This document shows positions 1-7,545 of a stretch of DNA of 22,672 bases, piece by piece. A program made the translations under genes and the position numbers. The stretch is from an uncultured Eubacterium sp. (GTDB taxonomy: Bacteria > Bacillota > Clostridia > Lachnospirales > Lachnospiraceae). The notes under the pieces were generated by a model. That model was not told the origin of the DNA. It searched no databases and saw nothing but the letters and a program-made list of their open reading frames with translations. Each line of letters starts with the position of its first letter. Position 1 is the stretch's first letter. The stretch is taken from NCBI GenBank assembly GCA_900551945.1, contig URYE01000042.1, forward strand, positions 1 through 22,672, read 5' to 3'.

Positions 1-9
1 AGGAAGCAT
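1..9 (-). CDS. Possible 5' end of a leftward gene running off the window
   Basis: On the minus strand an ATG (9-7) is preceded by AGGGAG (complement of 17-22) with a 7-nt gap, which is good ribosome-binding-site spacing. Only three codons (M-L-P) are inside the window, so no product can be named. A second ATG two codons upstream (15-13) is less well spaced. The AT-rich DNA to the right could hold its promoter. This rests on the start signal alone. Confidence 0.25.
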
Positions 10-458
10 AGTCATTCTCCCTGTTCTAAACGAACGTCCTGCTTTGAACATTTTATATACGAAAATACTAATTCGTAAAACCCAATATTCATTTACCAAA
101 TTTATTGTACATCATTTTACTTAGAATATCAACTATTTTTGTGGCTTTTAGCTCCATAGTAAGCTATATTTTTTGCCATTAATAATAACAGACATTAAAT
201 ACATAGGCTCTTTCTTATGTTGCTATACTTTATCATTAATGATATAGGTTAGTCAATATAAACTTTGTTTTTTTATTAATGCTCTTGAATTTTTGTATTT
301 TATATTTTTAACAGTATTAGATTTGTATGTTTTTGAGTTGTATTAATATGGATTAGTGTGTGTTTTAGAGTGTGTAAATTTTCTACTTGTAAATATTTAG
401 GTTTTCGACTACAATAGATAGCATTGTGAATTAAAATTTGAAGAAGTGGGAGTTGGTT
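10..458. other. Gene-free AT-rich spacer with a 14-bp palindrome
   Basis: No convincing reading frame is visible. The region separates a possible leftward gene from the rightward MATE gene. It holds a perfect palindrome, TATCATTAATGATA, at 231-244, which could be an operator but has no recognised family match. The MATE promoter at 387-415 is listed separately. Nothing else stands out. Confidence 0.5.
387..415 (+). promoter_or_regulatory. Sigma-A-type promoter for the MATE gene
   Basis: The -35 TTGTAA (387-392) and -10 TACAAT (410-415) are separated by exactly 17 nt. This predicts a transcript starting near 422, about 37 nt before the chosen MATE start codon. Confidence 0.55.
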
Positions 459-1769
459 ATGAGTATTAAGAAAAAATTCGCAAAGTATGTATCTCTTAAT
501 GTGCTTGGTATGTTGGGGTTTTCTTGTTATATTATTGCGGATTCTTATTTTATTGCTAAGGTGCAGGGTACGAATGGGCTTACGGCTTTAAATCTTGTGC
601 TGCCTGTTTATAATATTATATTTGCGATTGGCTCGATGATTGGTGTGGGTTCGGCAATACGATATGTTGTTGAAAAGGCACAAGGTAGGAAAGAGGCGGA
701 CAATTATCTTTTTAATGCGATTGCATTTACTACAATTATTGGATTGATATTTTCTTTTGTAGGGCTTGTATTTCCTAACAAGCTGTTAGAGCTTCTTGGT
801 GCTGATAGTGAAATTATAGCAACGGGTACGACTTACACGAAAATATTTATGGCATTTGCGCCTGTGTTTATGTGGAATTATGTTGCTAATGCTTATGTAA
901 GAAATGATGGTGCGCCAACAACGGCTATGATTGCTACACTTTCAAGTAGTTTTTTTAATATAGCATTTGACTATGTGCTTATGTTTCCTTTGAAAATGGG
1001 AATGTCGGGGGCGGCACTTGCTACGGCACTTTCACCAGTTGTTGGTATAGCTGTGTGTATGACACATATTCTTTCATCTAAGAGTCATATAAGATTAAAA
1101 TTATGTATGCCATCAGTCGTAAGACTTTTTAAATCTTGTCAAGTTGGTGTGTCCGCATTTGTAGCAGAGATATCATCTGGTGTTATTACACTTGCATTTA
1201 ATTTTTTAATGATGAGATGTGCAGGAAATGTGGGTGTTGCGGCTTATGGTGTAGTTGCCAATGTAGCACTTGTGGTTGTAGCTGTATTTAACGGAATTGC
1301 GTTAGGAAGTCAGCCTTTAATAAGTGACTGTTATGGTAAGAATGAACAACATGAAGTTAATGTGTTAAAACGCCTTTCATTTATTACAGCTTTTGTTATG
1401 GCTTGTATATTGTATACATTTTTATTTGTGGCAACGTCTGAGGTTGTTATGGTATTTAACAGTGAAAATAATGAACTGCTTACACAATATGCAGAAGTGG
1501 GAGTTCGTTTGTATTTTACGGGAATATTCTTTGCAGGCTTGAATATAGTAGGAAGTAGCTTCTACAGTGCAACAGAAAAAGCTAGGACAGCCTTTGTTAT
1601 ATCAATGTCAAGGGGATTTGTGCTTATACTTATATTTGCGTTTACATTGGCAGTACTTTTTGGAATGAACGGAATTTGGCTTGCGTACATGGCAAGTGAA
1701 GCAGGAACATTTATTATAATGTGTATTTTAGAAAAGCTAGGAAATAGAAATACTAAAAGGCAACAATAA
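459..1769 (+). CDS. MATE-family multidrug/cation efflux transporter
   Basis: An integral membrane antiporter of the MatE family, which exports drugs or other organic compounds in exchange for Na+ or H+. The product is 436 residues from the ATG at 459 and is hydrophobic throughout. It has two similar halves typical of the roughly 12-TM MATE fold. Family-like stretches include the N-terminal YIIADSYFIAKVQGTNGLTALNL region, GSAIRYVVEKAQG, the second-half NVGVAAYGVVANV region and IALGSQPLISD. A TTG seven codons upstream (438) would extend the frame, but GAAGTGGGAG just before 459 favours the ATG. It appears monocistronic, with its own promoter and a strong hairpin about 115 nt after the stop. The substrate cannot be told from sequence. 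Confidence 0.9.
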   Translation: MSIKKKFAKYVSLNVLGMLGFSCYIIADSYFIAKVQGTNGLTALNLVLPVYNIIFAIGSMIGVGSAIRYVVEKAQGRKEADNYLFNAIAFTTIIGLIFSFVGLVFPNKLLELLGADSEIIATGTTYTKIFMAFAPVFMWNYVANAYVRNDGAPTTAMIATLSSSFFNIAFDYVLMFPLKMGMSGAALATALSPVVGIAVCMTHILSSKSHIRLKLCMPSVVRLFKSCQVGVSAFVAEISSGVITLAFNFLMMRCAGNVGVAAYGVVANVALVVVAVFNGIALGSQPLISDCYGKNEQHEVNVLKRLSFITAFVMACILYTFLFVATSEVVMVFNSENNELLTQYAEVGVRLYFTGIFFAGLNIVGSSFYSATEKARTAFVISMSRGFVLILIFAFTLAVLFGMNGIWLAYMASEAGTFIIMCILEKLGNRNTKRQQ

Positions 1770-1884
1770 TATTTAATTAAGCAGATATTTGTTAAAAAGC
1801 TATCATTTCTATTGAATTTTTTAAAATAAAGCTTAACTTAATATTATTAAAAAAACTGTTATAGATAAAAAAATATTGATATGT

Positions 1885-1924
1885 ACCCTCTTTACTGGAA
1901 AATAAAAAGTTTAGTAAGGAGGGT
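1885..1924 (+). terminator. Strong hairpin between the MATE and trpB2 genes
   Basis: ACCCTCTTTACT (1885-1896) pairs with AGTAAGGAGGGT (1913-1924) over 12 bp with one G-U pair and a 16-nt loop. It is followed by ATTTTTAT, a modest U-rich tail. It lies 115 nt past the MATE stop and 224 nt before the trpB2 start, and probably ends the MATE transcript. The remainder of 1770-2148 shows no gene. Confidence 0.6.
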
Positions 1925-2148
1925 TATTTTTATGTGTTATAGTTATTAATTTAAAAGAAAGCATGTAAAAATGTAGTATTTGAAATTTTTAAATAGTATT
2001 ATAAGTAATTAATAAAGCAGATTACAAATCTATGCTTGATTTTTTTGAATTTTTGGTGGCTAAAGTATAAAATGTATGATATTATATTTAGAAACGATGA
2101 AAATGATAGACAATAACTCTATCATAAAAATGTATTGGAGGAGAGAAA

Positions 2149-3519
2149 ATGAGTAGAGAAATACCTTATAAGATTTATCTTGAAGAAAGTGAAATGCCAA
2201 AACAGTGGTATAATGTCAGGGCAGATATGAAGAATAAGCCCGCACCTATACTTAATCCTGCTACATTAAAGCCTGTCACAGTTGACGAGCTTTCATCAAT
2301 ATTTTGTAAAGAACTTGCTATGCAGGAGTTAGACGAAACTAATGCTTATATTGACATTCCACAGGAAATCAGAGATTTTTATAGAATGTATAGACCATCA
2401 CCATTAGTTCGTGCATACTGCCTTGAAAAGAAGCTTGGTACGCCAGCACATATTTATTATAAATTCGAGGGAAATAATACATCAGGCAGTCACAAGCTTA
2501 ATTCAGCTATTGCTCAAGCTTATTATGCAAAGAAGCAAGGCTTAAAAGGTGTAACAACTGAAACAGGTGCAGGTCAGTGGGGAACAGCTCTTTCAATGGC
2601 TTGTTCATATTTTGACCTCGACTGTCAAGTGTATATGGTTAAAGTATCTTATGAACAGAAGCCATTTAGACGAGAAGTTATGAGAACTTATGGTGCAAAG
2701 GTTACTCCATCGCCATCTATGAATACAGAAGTTGGTAGAAGAATTAACAAGGAATTTCCTGGTACTACTGGAAGTTTAGGTTGTGCTATTTCAGAAGCTG
2801 TGGAAGCTGCTACTTCACAGGAAGGATATCGTTATGTATTAGGTTCAGTGTTATCTCAAGTACTTATCCATCAGACAGTTATCGGTCTTGAAACTAAGAC
2901 TGCATTAGATAAATATGATATTAAGCCAGATATTATTATTGGCTGTGCAGGTGGTGGCTCTAACTTAGGTGGACTTATATCACCATTTGCAGGAGAGAAG
3001 ATAAAGGGTAATGCAGATTATGAGATTATCGCTGTAGAGCCAGCTTCATGCCCAAGTCTTACAAGAGGTCGTTATGCTTATGACTATTGCGATACGGGTA
3101 AGATATGCCCATTGGCTAAGATGTACACATTAGGAAGTGGCTTTATACCATCAGCAAATCACGCAGGTGGTCTTAGATATCATGGAATGAGTTCGATTGT
3201 ATCTCAGCTTTATGATGATAAGATTATTACAGCAAGGAGTGTTGAACAGACAGAAGTATTTAAAGCAGCAGAACAATTTGCAAGAATTGAAGGTATACTT
3301 CCAGCTCCTGAAAGTAGTCATGCTATTAAAGTGGCAATTGATGAAGCATTGAAGTGTAAGGAAACAGGAGAAGCAAAGAATATCGTATTTGGTCTTACTG
3401 GAACTGGATATTTTGATATGGTGGCATATCAGAAATACAATGACGGTGATATGTCAGACTATATTCCAACTGATGAAGAACTTGCAAAGAGCTTTGCAAC
3501 ACTTCCAAAGGTTGATTAA
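2149..3519 (+). CDS. trpB: TrpB2-type tryptophan synthase beta-like PLP enzyme
   Basis: A cytoplasmic PLP-dependent enzyme of the TrpB-like (TrpB2) group, related to the tryptophan synthase beta subunit that condenses indole with L-serine. The product is 456 residues, longer than classical TrpB (about 390-400), as expected for TrpB2. SGSHKLNSA carries the predicted Schiff-base lysine K116. GGGSN (268-272) is the phosphate-binding loop. ETGAGQWGTAL and RREVMRTYGAKV are family signatures. The start at 2149 follows GGAGGAGAG. A weak promoter candidate is TTGGTG (2053-2058) and TATGAT (2075-2080) with a 16-nt gap. No trpA or other trp gene is nearby, so it may salvage indole or act on another amino acid. 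Confidence 0.9.
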   Translation: MSREIPYKIYLEESEMPKQWYNVRADMKNKPAPILNPATLKPVTVDELSSIFCKELAMQELDETNAYIDIPQEIRDFYRMYRPSPLVRAYCLEKKLGTPAHIYYKFEGNNTSGSHKLNSAIAQAYYAKKQGLKGVTTETGAGQWGTALSMACSYFDLDCQVYMVKVSYEQKPFRREVMRTYGAKVTPSPSMNTEVGRRINKEFPGTTGSLGCAISEAVEAATSQEGYRYVLGSVLSQVLIHQTVIGLETKTALDKYDIKPDIIIGCAGGGSNLGGLISPFAGEKIKGNADYEIIAVEPASCPSLTRGRYAYDYCDTGKICPLAKMYTLGSGFIPSANHAGGLRYHGMSSIVSQLYDDKIITARSVEQTEVFKAAEQFARIEGILPAPESSHAIKVAIDEALKCKETGEAKNIVFGLTGTGYFDMVAYQKYNDGDMSDYIPTDEELAKSFATLPKVD

Positions 3520-3520
3520 T

Positions 3521-3728
3521 ATGAGTGAAAATACATTTACTAAAATATATTAAGTAGTAAAAAATTCCAAATGGACAAGTTGCAACTTATGGTCAAGTTC
3601 CAAGGCTTGCTGGCAATAAAAGGTGGTCAAGGGTTGTTGATAGAAATGGAAATGTGTCTAAAGCATTTGTATTTGGTGGCGAGAACAGACAATTGGCTTA
3701 TTTAAAAATAAAATTTAATAGTTTATAA
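3521..3728 (+). pseudogene. Broken MGMT/ATL-like DNA-repair gene
   Basis: Starting one base after the trpB2 stop, the first frame reads MSENTFTKIY and then hits TAA. The next frame continues with IPNGQVATYGQVPRLAGNKR, then SRVVDRNGNVSKAFVFGGE and NRQLAYLKIKF to a stop at 3726-3728. These match, in order, the conserved blocks of the MGMT-family DNA-binding domain (O6-alkylguanine methyltransferases and the alkyltransferase-like ATL proteins). The stretch between AGNKR and the RVV block, where the family carries its PCHR active-site or PWHR ATL motif, is missing. There are therefore three lesions: an in-frame stop, a frameshift and an internal deletion. A functional product is not expected. Confidence 0.75.
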
Positions 3729-3733
3729 AAATA

Positions 3734-3829
3734 GGGCTGTCGCACTAATAAAATTTTATACAAAATATAGATGTTTAATTAGTAAATAAGTCTATACCTT
3801 GTATAAATTTTCTCTAATGCGACAGCTCC
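3734..3829. repeat. 96-bp palindromic repeat, copy A (MITE-like)
   Basis: The ends are GGGCTGTCGCA (3734-3744) and TGCGACAGCTCC (3818-3829). With the flanking AAAAT and ATTTT, the arms extend to about 17 nt with 15 matches. An inner TATAGA/TCTATA pair continues the fold. The ends and the inner ACAAA-TATAGA block recur in copy B after flagellin (14519-14610), so this is a dispersed family. No transposase frame fits inside. With A-runs before and T-runs after, it could also terminate transcription in both directions. Confidence 0.7.
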
Positions 3830-3839
3830 ATTTTCTATG

Positions 3840-4145
3840 TTTAACTAAGATATGTATAATAGATTAATGCAAAATAATTTATTTTTAAATTTTAAAATAA
3901 TGGTATTAAAAATTAAATTGATAGAATATGCTTTTTATATTTTTTCAGTCAGAAAACCAATGGTCTTTAGACCGTGGGATGAATGGCGTCACTTTCACAT
4001 ACTGTATATTTTTTACTTAAAACATTGTGTGATTTGGTAAAAATTATAGTATAATAAATAGCATAGAGAAACTTGCAAAGCAGGGAAAATATGCTTTCAA
4101 AGATTGTAAGTTGCTACACTATCTTCCAAAAGACGGATCAAGTCA
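3840..4145. other. Degenerate region between repeat A and the kinase fragment
   Basis: No intact gene is visible. A 62-codon frame here (3852-4040) has low-complexity, AT-driven composition and spans the IS200/IS605-like hairpin, so I do not call it. Frame 4057-4185 stays open (…IEKLAKQGKYAFKDCKLLHY…, ending in TAA at 4183-4185) but has no plausible start. Its composition looks like real protein, so it may be a gene fragment of unknown origin. Confidence 0.4.
3957..3998 (+). mobile_element. Relic of an IS200/IS605-type right end
   Basis: CCAATGGTC (3957-3965) and GACCGTGGG (3970-3978) form a hairpin with the loop TTTA, one A-G mismatch and one G-U pair. It is followed by ATGAATGGCGTCACTTTCAC. 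A hairpin with a CTTTAG-type loop followed by a short tail ending in TCAC is typical of the right ends of IS200/IS605 elements carrying tnpB, which also form the 3' scaffold of the omega-RNA. No TnpB or TnpA sequence is recognisable upstream, so only the end appears to remain. Confidence 0.42.
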
Positions 4146-4433
4146 ATGGAAGAATATAAGCGAGGCGATGATATTTCGTCTATAAATGATATTTTATCAG
4201 AAAAATTACGTTGGACTTTTCAAGTAAATAGATATGCGTTAGATGAAGTACCAATACAAATGAGAGATATAAAGGATTTTGACATACGTTTAGTATTAGT
4301 TATTAAAAATGTACATGGTATTGGAATGTTGAGTGTAAAAAAAGTTGTTGAAAAATATGATGGTGATTTAAAGATTAATAGTTGTGACAATATATTTGAA
4401 GTGGTTGTGATTATGTATTTAGAAGGAGTTTAA
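4146..4433 (+). pseudogene. C-terminal fragment of a GHKL (AgrC-like) histidine kinase
   Basis: The last 40 or so residues, HGIGMLSVKKVVEKYDG followed by FEVVVIM, match the G2 box and final strands of the GHKL ATPase domain of AgrC-type sensor kinases. The preceding 55 residues contain DFDIRLVLVIKN but no recognisable N box or G1 box, and there are no membrane segments or phospho-acceptor histidine region. The 95-residue frame starts at an ATG with only a weak upstream signal. It is most likely a decayed remnant, since a whole kinase of this class is about 400 residues. No response regulator is next to it. Confidence 0.55.
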
Positions 4434-4440
4434 AAAGTTC

Positions 4441-4471
4441 TTGACACACATTTATTAATATGATATATAAT
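4441..4471 (+). promoter_or_regulatory. Strong promoter of the P-type ATPase leader
   Basis: Perfect -35 TTGACA (4441-4446). The -10 is either TATATA (4464-4469, 17-nt spacer) or TATAAT (4466-4471, 19-nt spacer). Transcription would start near 4477, just before the GGGAGTAGC of the leader. The leader would therefore be about 270 nt before the ATPase start codon. Confidence 0.75.
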
Positions 4472-4481
4472 ATTAACAAGA

Positions 4482-4562
4482 AAAAGGGAGTAGCTTTCAC
4501 TTTTTTAAGTGTATACGATGACGTCATCACGATGTACATATAGGTATATCCGGAGCGTATGA
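4482..4562 (+). promoter_or_regulatory. Probable yybP-ykoY (Mn2+) riboswitch aptamer
   Basis: The leader opens with AAAAAGGGAGTAGC, matching the conserved 5' GGGGAGUAG strand of the yybP-ykoY class. It continues to GACGTCATCACGATG, resembling the conserved metal-site loop. ATACG (4513-4517) can pair with CGTAT (4556-4560) to close the second arm, and ATATAGGTATAT fits a small hairpin. Known members of this class bind Mn2+ and switch on exporters such as the P-type ATPase YoaB. The position between a strong promoter and a long terminator hairpin, upstream of a P-type ATPase, fits exactly. I recognise it by motif and context; no covariance model was run. Confidence 0.72.
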
Positions 4563-4566
4563 AAAG

Positions 4567-4678
4567 CAAGACTTTTATCTTTTTATAATTATATTTGAGT
4601 AATATTTATCTACTGACAGCAGTAGATAATATATTAGGCAGACTGTAATTATAAGATGGATAAAAGTCTTGTTTTTTT
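4567..4678 (+). terminator. Long leader terminator, likely riboswitch expression platform
   Basis: CAAGACTTTTATC (4567-4579) pairs perfectly with GATAAAAGTCTTG (4659-4671) and is followed by seven Ts. Inside it TTATAATTA pairs with TAATTATAA. At the tip ATCTACTG (4608-4615) pairs with CAGTAGAT (4620-4627) around ACAG. The result is a three-tier hairpin of about 105 nt, unusually long for an intrinsic terminator. GATGGATAA (4655-4663) can alternatively pair with TTATCCATC (4693-4701) downstream of the T-run. The start of the hairpin abuts the aptamer, so metal-bound aptamer could favour read-through. Confidence 0.75.
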
Positions 4679-4748
4679 ATTTTAAGAAAGACCTTATCCA
4701 TCAAAAGTAACTATTATAAAAAGTTTATTTGAAAGGATAGGTAAGTTT

Positions 4749-7487
4749 ATGACTGAGTGGTACAAAAAGAGCAAACAAGATGTATTAAAAGCCTTTAATA
4801 CAAAAGAAACAGGTCTTACAAGTGACAGTGCTGATAAGGCGTTAAAAAAGTATGGTGAAAATGTATTAAAAGAAGCCAAAAAAGAAAGTACAATACAAAT
4901 ATTTCTAAAACAATTTTCTGATATGATGGTAATTATTCTAATGATAGCGGCTTTTATATCAATGCTTACAGGTGAGCTTGAAAGTACACTTGTAATAATT
5001 ACAGTGCTTGTGCTTAATGCAATATTAGGAACTGTACAACAGATAAAAGCTGAAAAGTCGCTTGACTCTTTAAAATCGCTTTCATCACCAGTGGCAAAAG
5101 TTATAAGAGATGGTGAAATGATAGAGATTAATTCAAAATATATAGTTGTAGGAGATATTATGGTGCTTGAAGCCGGAGATATGGTCTGTGCTGATGGGCG
5201 AATAATACAAAATCACTCATTACAAGTCAATGAAAGTTCCCTTACGGGTGAATCTAATAATGTTGACAAAAAAGACATTTTAATAAAAGAAGAAACTCCA
5301 CTTGCTGACAGAGTTAATATGGTGTATTCGGGAAGTCTTGTAACTTACGGTCGTGCAAATGTAGTTGTTACCGAAACAGGAATGAATACACAAATAGGTA
5401 AGATTGCCACACTTATGAATGAAACTAAGCAAAAGAAAACTCCATTGCAGGAAAGTCTTGACAATTTTAGTAAGTATTTAGCGACAGGTATTCTTATTAT
5501 TTGTGCGCTTGTATTTGTTGTAGAAATGATTAATGGCATTAAGCTTATGGACGCAATGCTTTTTGCTGTAGCACTTGCAGTAGCGGCAATTCCAGAAGCA
5601 TTAAGTTCTATTGTAACGATTGTACAGGCAATGGGGACTCAAAAAATGGCAAAACAAAATGCCATTATTAAAAATTTATCTGCTGTCGAAGCCTTAGGTT
5701 GTGTATCAGTAATTTGCTCTGATAAAACGGGAACACTTACGCAAAATAAAATGACAGTGCAAAAAATATATGCAGGCAGACGAGTTTTTGAAAGTCAGTG
5801 CTTCGACCTTGACAATTCACTTCATAAATTATTATTGTATAATGCTGTGCTTAACAATGATTCTAGTATCGTTGACGGCAAGGGAATAGGCGACCCGACA
5901 GAGTATGCTTTAATTGAGATGTATAGAGATATAATGGCTTACAATGATACAGCACAAATAAAAGCTATGGATAGTGATTATAATAGGAAATGTAAAGATG
6001 ATGTAATATTTAAAGCCTCATCAGCAGAGTATAAAAACGATAAAATATCAGAAGTGGCTTATGAAAATGGACTAAGAAGCAGATATAAAAGAAAAGAAGA
6101 AGTTCCATTTGACTCTGACAGAAAGCTTATGAGTTCAAAATATAATATTAATGGAAAAAGTGTCATATTTACTAAGGGTGCTATTGACGTTTTGCTAGAA
6201 AGATGTAATTATATAGATATTAATGGAAAAGTACGAGCAATAAGTAAACAAGACAAGGAAGAAATATTATCGCAGAATATTAAGTTTTCAGAAAATGGCT
6301 TGAGAGTGCTTGCATTTGCATATAAGTATTCTGATGAAAGCTTAAGTGTTAAATCAGAGTATAATTATATATTTGCGGGACTTATATCAATGATAGACCC
6401 ACCAAGAGTTGAATCGGTTGACGCTGTTAAAAGTGCAAAAAAGGCGGGCATTAAGACGGTAATGATTACAGGCGACCACAAGATTACAGCGACAGCCATA
6501 GCAAGTCAGATTGGAATATTTAAAGATGGAGATATTGCAGTCAGTGGAATTGAACTTGACAATATGTCTGACACAGAGCTTGATAAAAAAATAACAAAAA
6601 TATCAGTATATGCAAGAGTATCTCCTGAAAATAAAATTCGTATCGTTGAAGCATGGCAAAGAAAAGGCAAAGTCGTATCAATGACGGGAGATGGTGTTAA
6701 TGACGCACCTGCTCTTAAAAAAGCTGATATCGGAGTTGCAATGGGAATTACCGGCACAGAAGTTTCAAAAGACGCATCATCAATGATACTTGCCGATGAC
6801 AATTTTGCTACTATTATTAAAGCAGTTGCAAATGGGCGTACTATTTATGAAAATATTAAAAATGCAATTTTATTTTTGTTATCTGGTAACTTATCAGCGA
6901 TTATAACAGTGCTTTATGCGTCACTTTTAGCACTTCCAGTTCCATTTAAAGCAGTACAGCTTTTATTTATTAATCTAGTGACAGACTCACTTCCAGCACT
7001 TGCAATAGGAATGGAAAAGCCACAAAGTGATGTGCTTGATAGAAAGCCCCGTAATCCTAAGAAAGGGATTATGGATAAAGCATTTATTGTTAAAATGGTA
7101 CTTCAAGGTTTGTTAATATCTATCAGTGTTATTGCTGCTTATAGGCTCGGACTTGGAAATAATAATACAAATGATGAATTTATGGCGTGTTCAATGGCAT
7201 TTACCACATTGACACTTGCAAGACTCTTTCATGGATTTAACTGTAGAGGACAACAAAGTATATTTAGCTTAAAGTTTAGTAGTAACTGGTATAGTGTTGG
7301 TGCATTTTTAGTAGGCATGACACTTGTGGTTATGGTTATATTTGTGCCATTTATGAGGGAGTTATTCTCAGTTCATGCGATGACTGTAACTGAATTTGGC
7401 TATGTAGTAGGGCTTGCAATAATGCCAACAGTAATTATACAGGTAGTAAAGGTAATAAGGGATATTTTTAGAACAAAAAAAGGTTAG
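4749..7487 (+). CDS. PMCA-type P-type cation ATPase, probable Mn2+ exporter
   Basis: An ATP-driven cation exporter of the inner membrane (P2 class, 912 residues). Visible motifs in order are the actuator TGES (166-169), TM4 PEAL (282-285), phosphorylation site DKTGTLT with D325, hinge TGDGVNDAP (646-654) and TM6 NLVTD (742-746). In TM5, N714 is kept, but the position of SERCA site-I glutamate E771 is A717, as in PMCA-type pumps with a single ion site. TM4 has PEALS rather than PEGLP. The start at 4749 follows GAAAGGATAGG. The upstream yybP-ykoY-like leader makes Mn2+ the likeliest substrate (YoaB/MgtA-like), rather than Ca2+. It is followed on the same strand by the ArAE gene after 58 nt. Confidence 0.9.
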   Translation: MTEWYKKSKQDVLKAFNTKETGLTSDSADKALKKYGENVLKEAKKESTIQIFLKQFSDMMVIILMIAAFISMLTGELESTLVIITVLVLNAILGTVQQIKAEKSLDSLKSLSSPVAKVIRDGEMIEINSKYIVVGDIMVLEAGDMVCADGRIIQNHSLQVNESSLTGESNNVDKKDILIKEETPLADRVNMVYSGSLVTYGRANVVVTETGMNTQIGKIATLMNETKQKKTPLQESLDNFSKYLATGILIICALVFVVEMINGIKLMDAMLFAVALAVAAIPEALSSIVTIVQAMGTQKMAKQNAIIKNLSAVEALGCVSVICSDKTGTLTQNKMTVQKIYAGRRVFESQCFDLDNSLHKLLLYNAVLNNDSSIVDGKGIGDPTEYALIEMYRDIMAYNDTAQIKAMDSDYNRKCKDDVIFKASSAEYKNDKISEVAYENGLRSRYKRKEEVPFDSDRKLMSSKYNINGKSVIFTKGAIDVLLERCNYIDINGKVRAISKQDKEEILSQNIKFSENGLRVLAFAYKYSDESLSVKSEYNYIFAGLISMIDPPRVESVDAVKSAKKAGIKTVMITGDHKITATAIASQIGIFKDGDIAVSGIELDNMSDTELDKKITKISVYARVSPENKIRIVEAWQRKGKVVSMTGDGVNDAPALKKADIGVAMGITGTEVSKDASSMILADDNFATIIKAVANGRTIYENIKNAILFLLSGNLSAIITVLYASLLALPVPFKAVQLLFINLVTDSLPALAIGMEKPQSDVLDRKPRNPKKGIMDKAFIVKMVLQGLLISISVIAAYRLGLGNNNTNDEFMACSMAFTTLTLARLFHGFNCRGQQSIFSLKFSSNWYSVGAFLVGMTLVVMVIFVPFMRELFSVHAMTVTEFGYVVGLAIMPTVIIQVVKVIRDIFRTKKG

Positions 7488-7545
7488 TTTGATTTATAAG
7501 TGAGGTAATTGGGTGTAATAAAAATTAGTAAATGGAGAGTTTTTT

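Noticed and set aside
3852..4040. 62-codon open frame on the plus strand
   Set aside because: It is low-complexity and AT-driven, lacks a good ribosome binding site and runs across the IS200/IS605-like hairpin.
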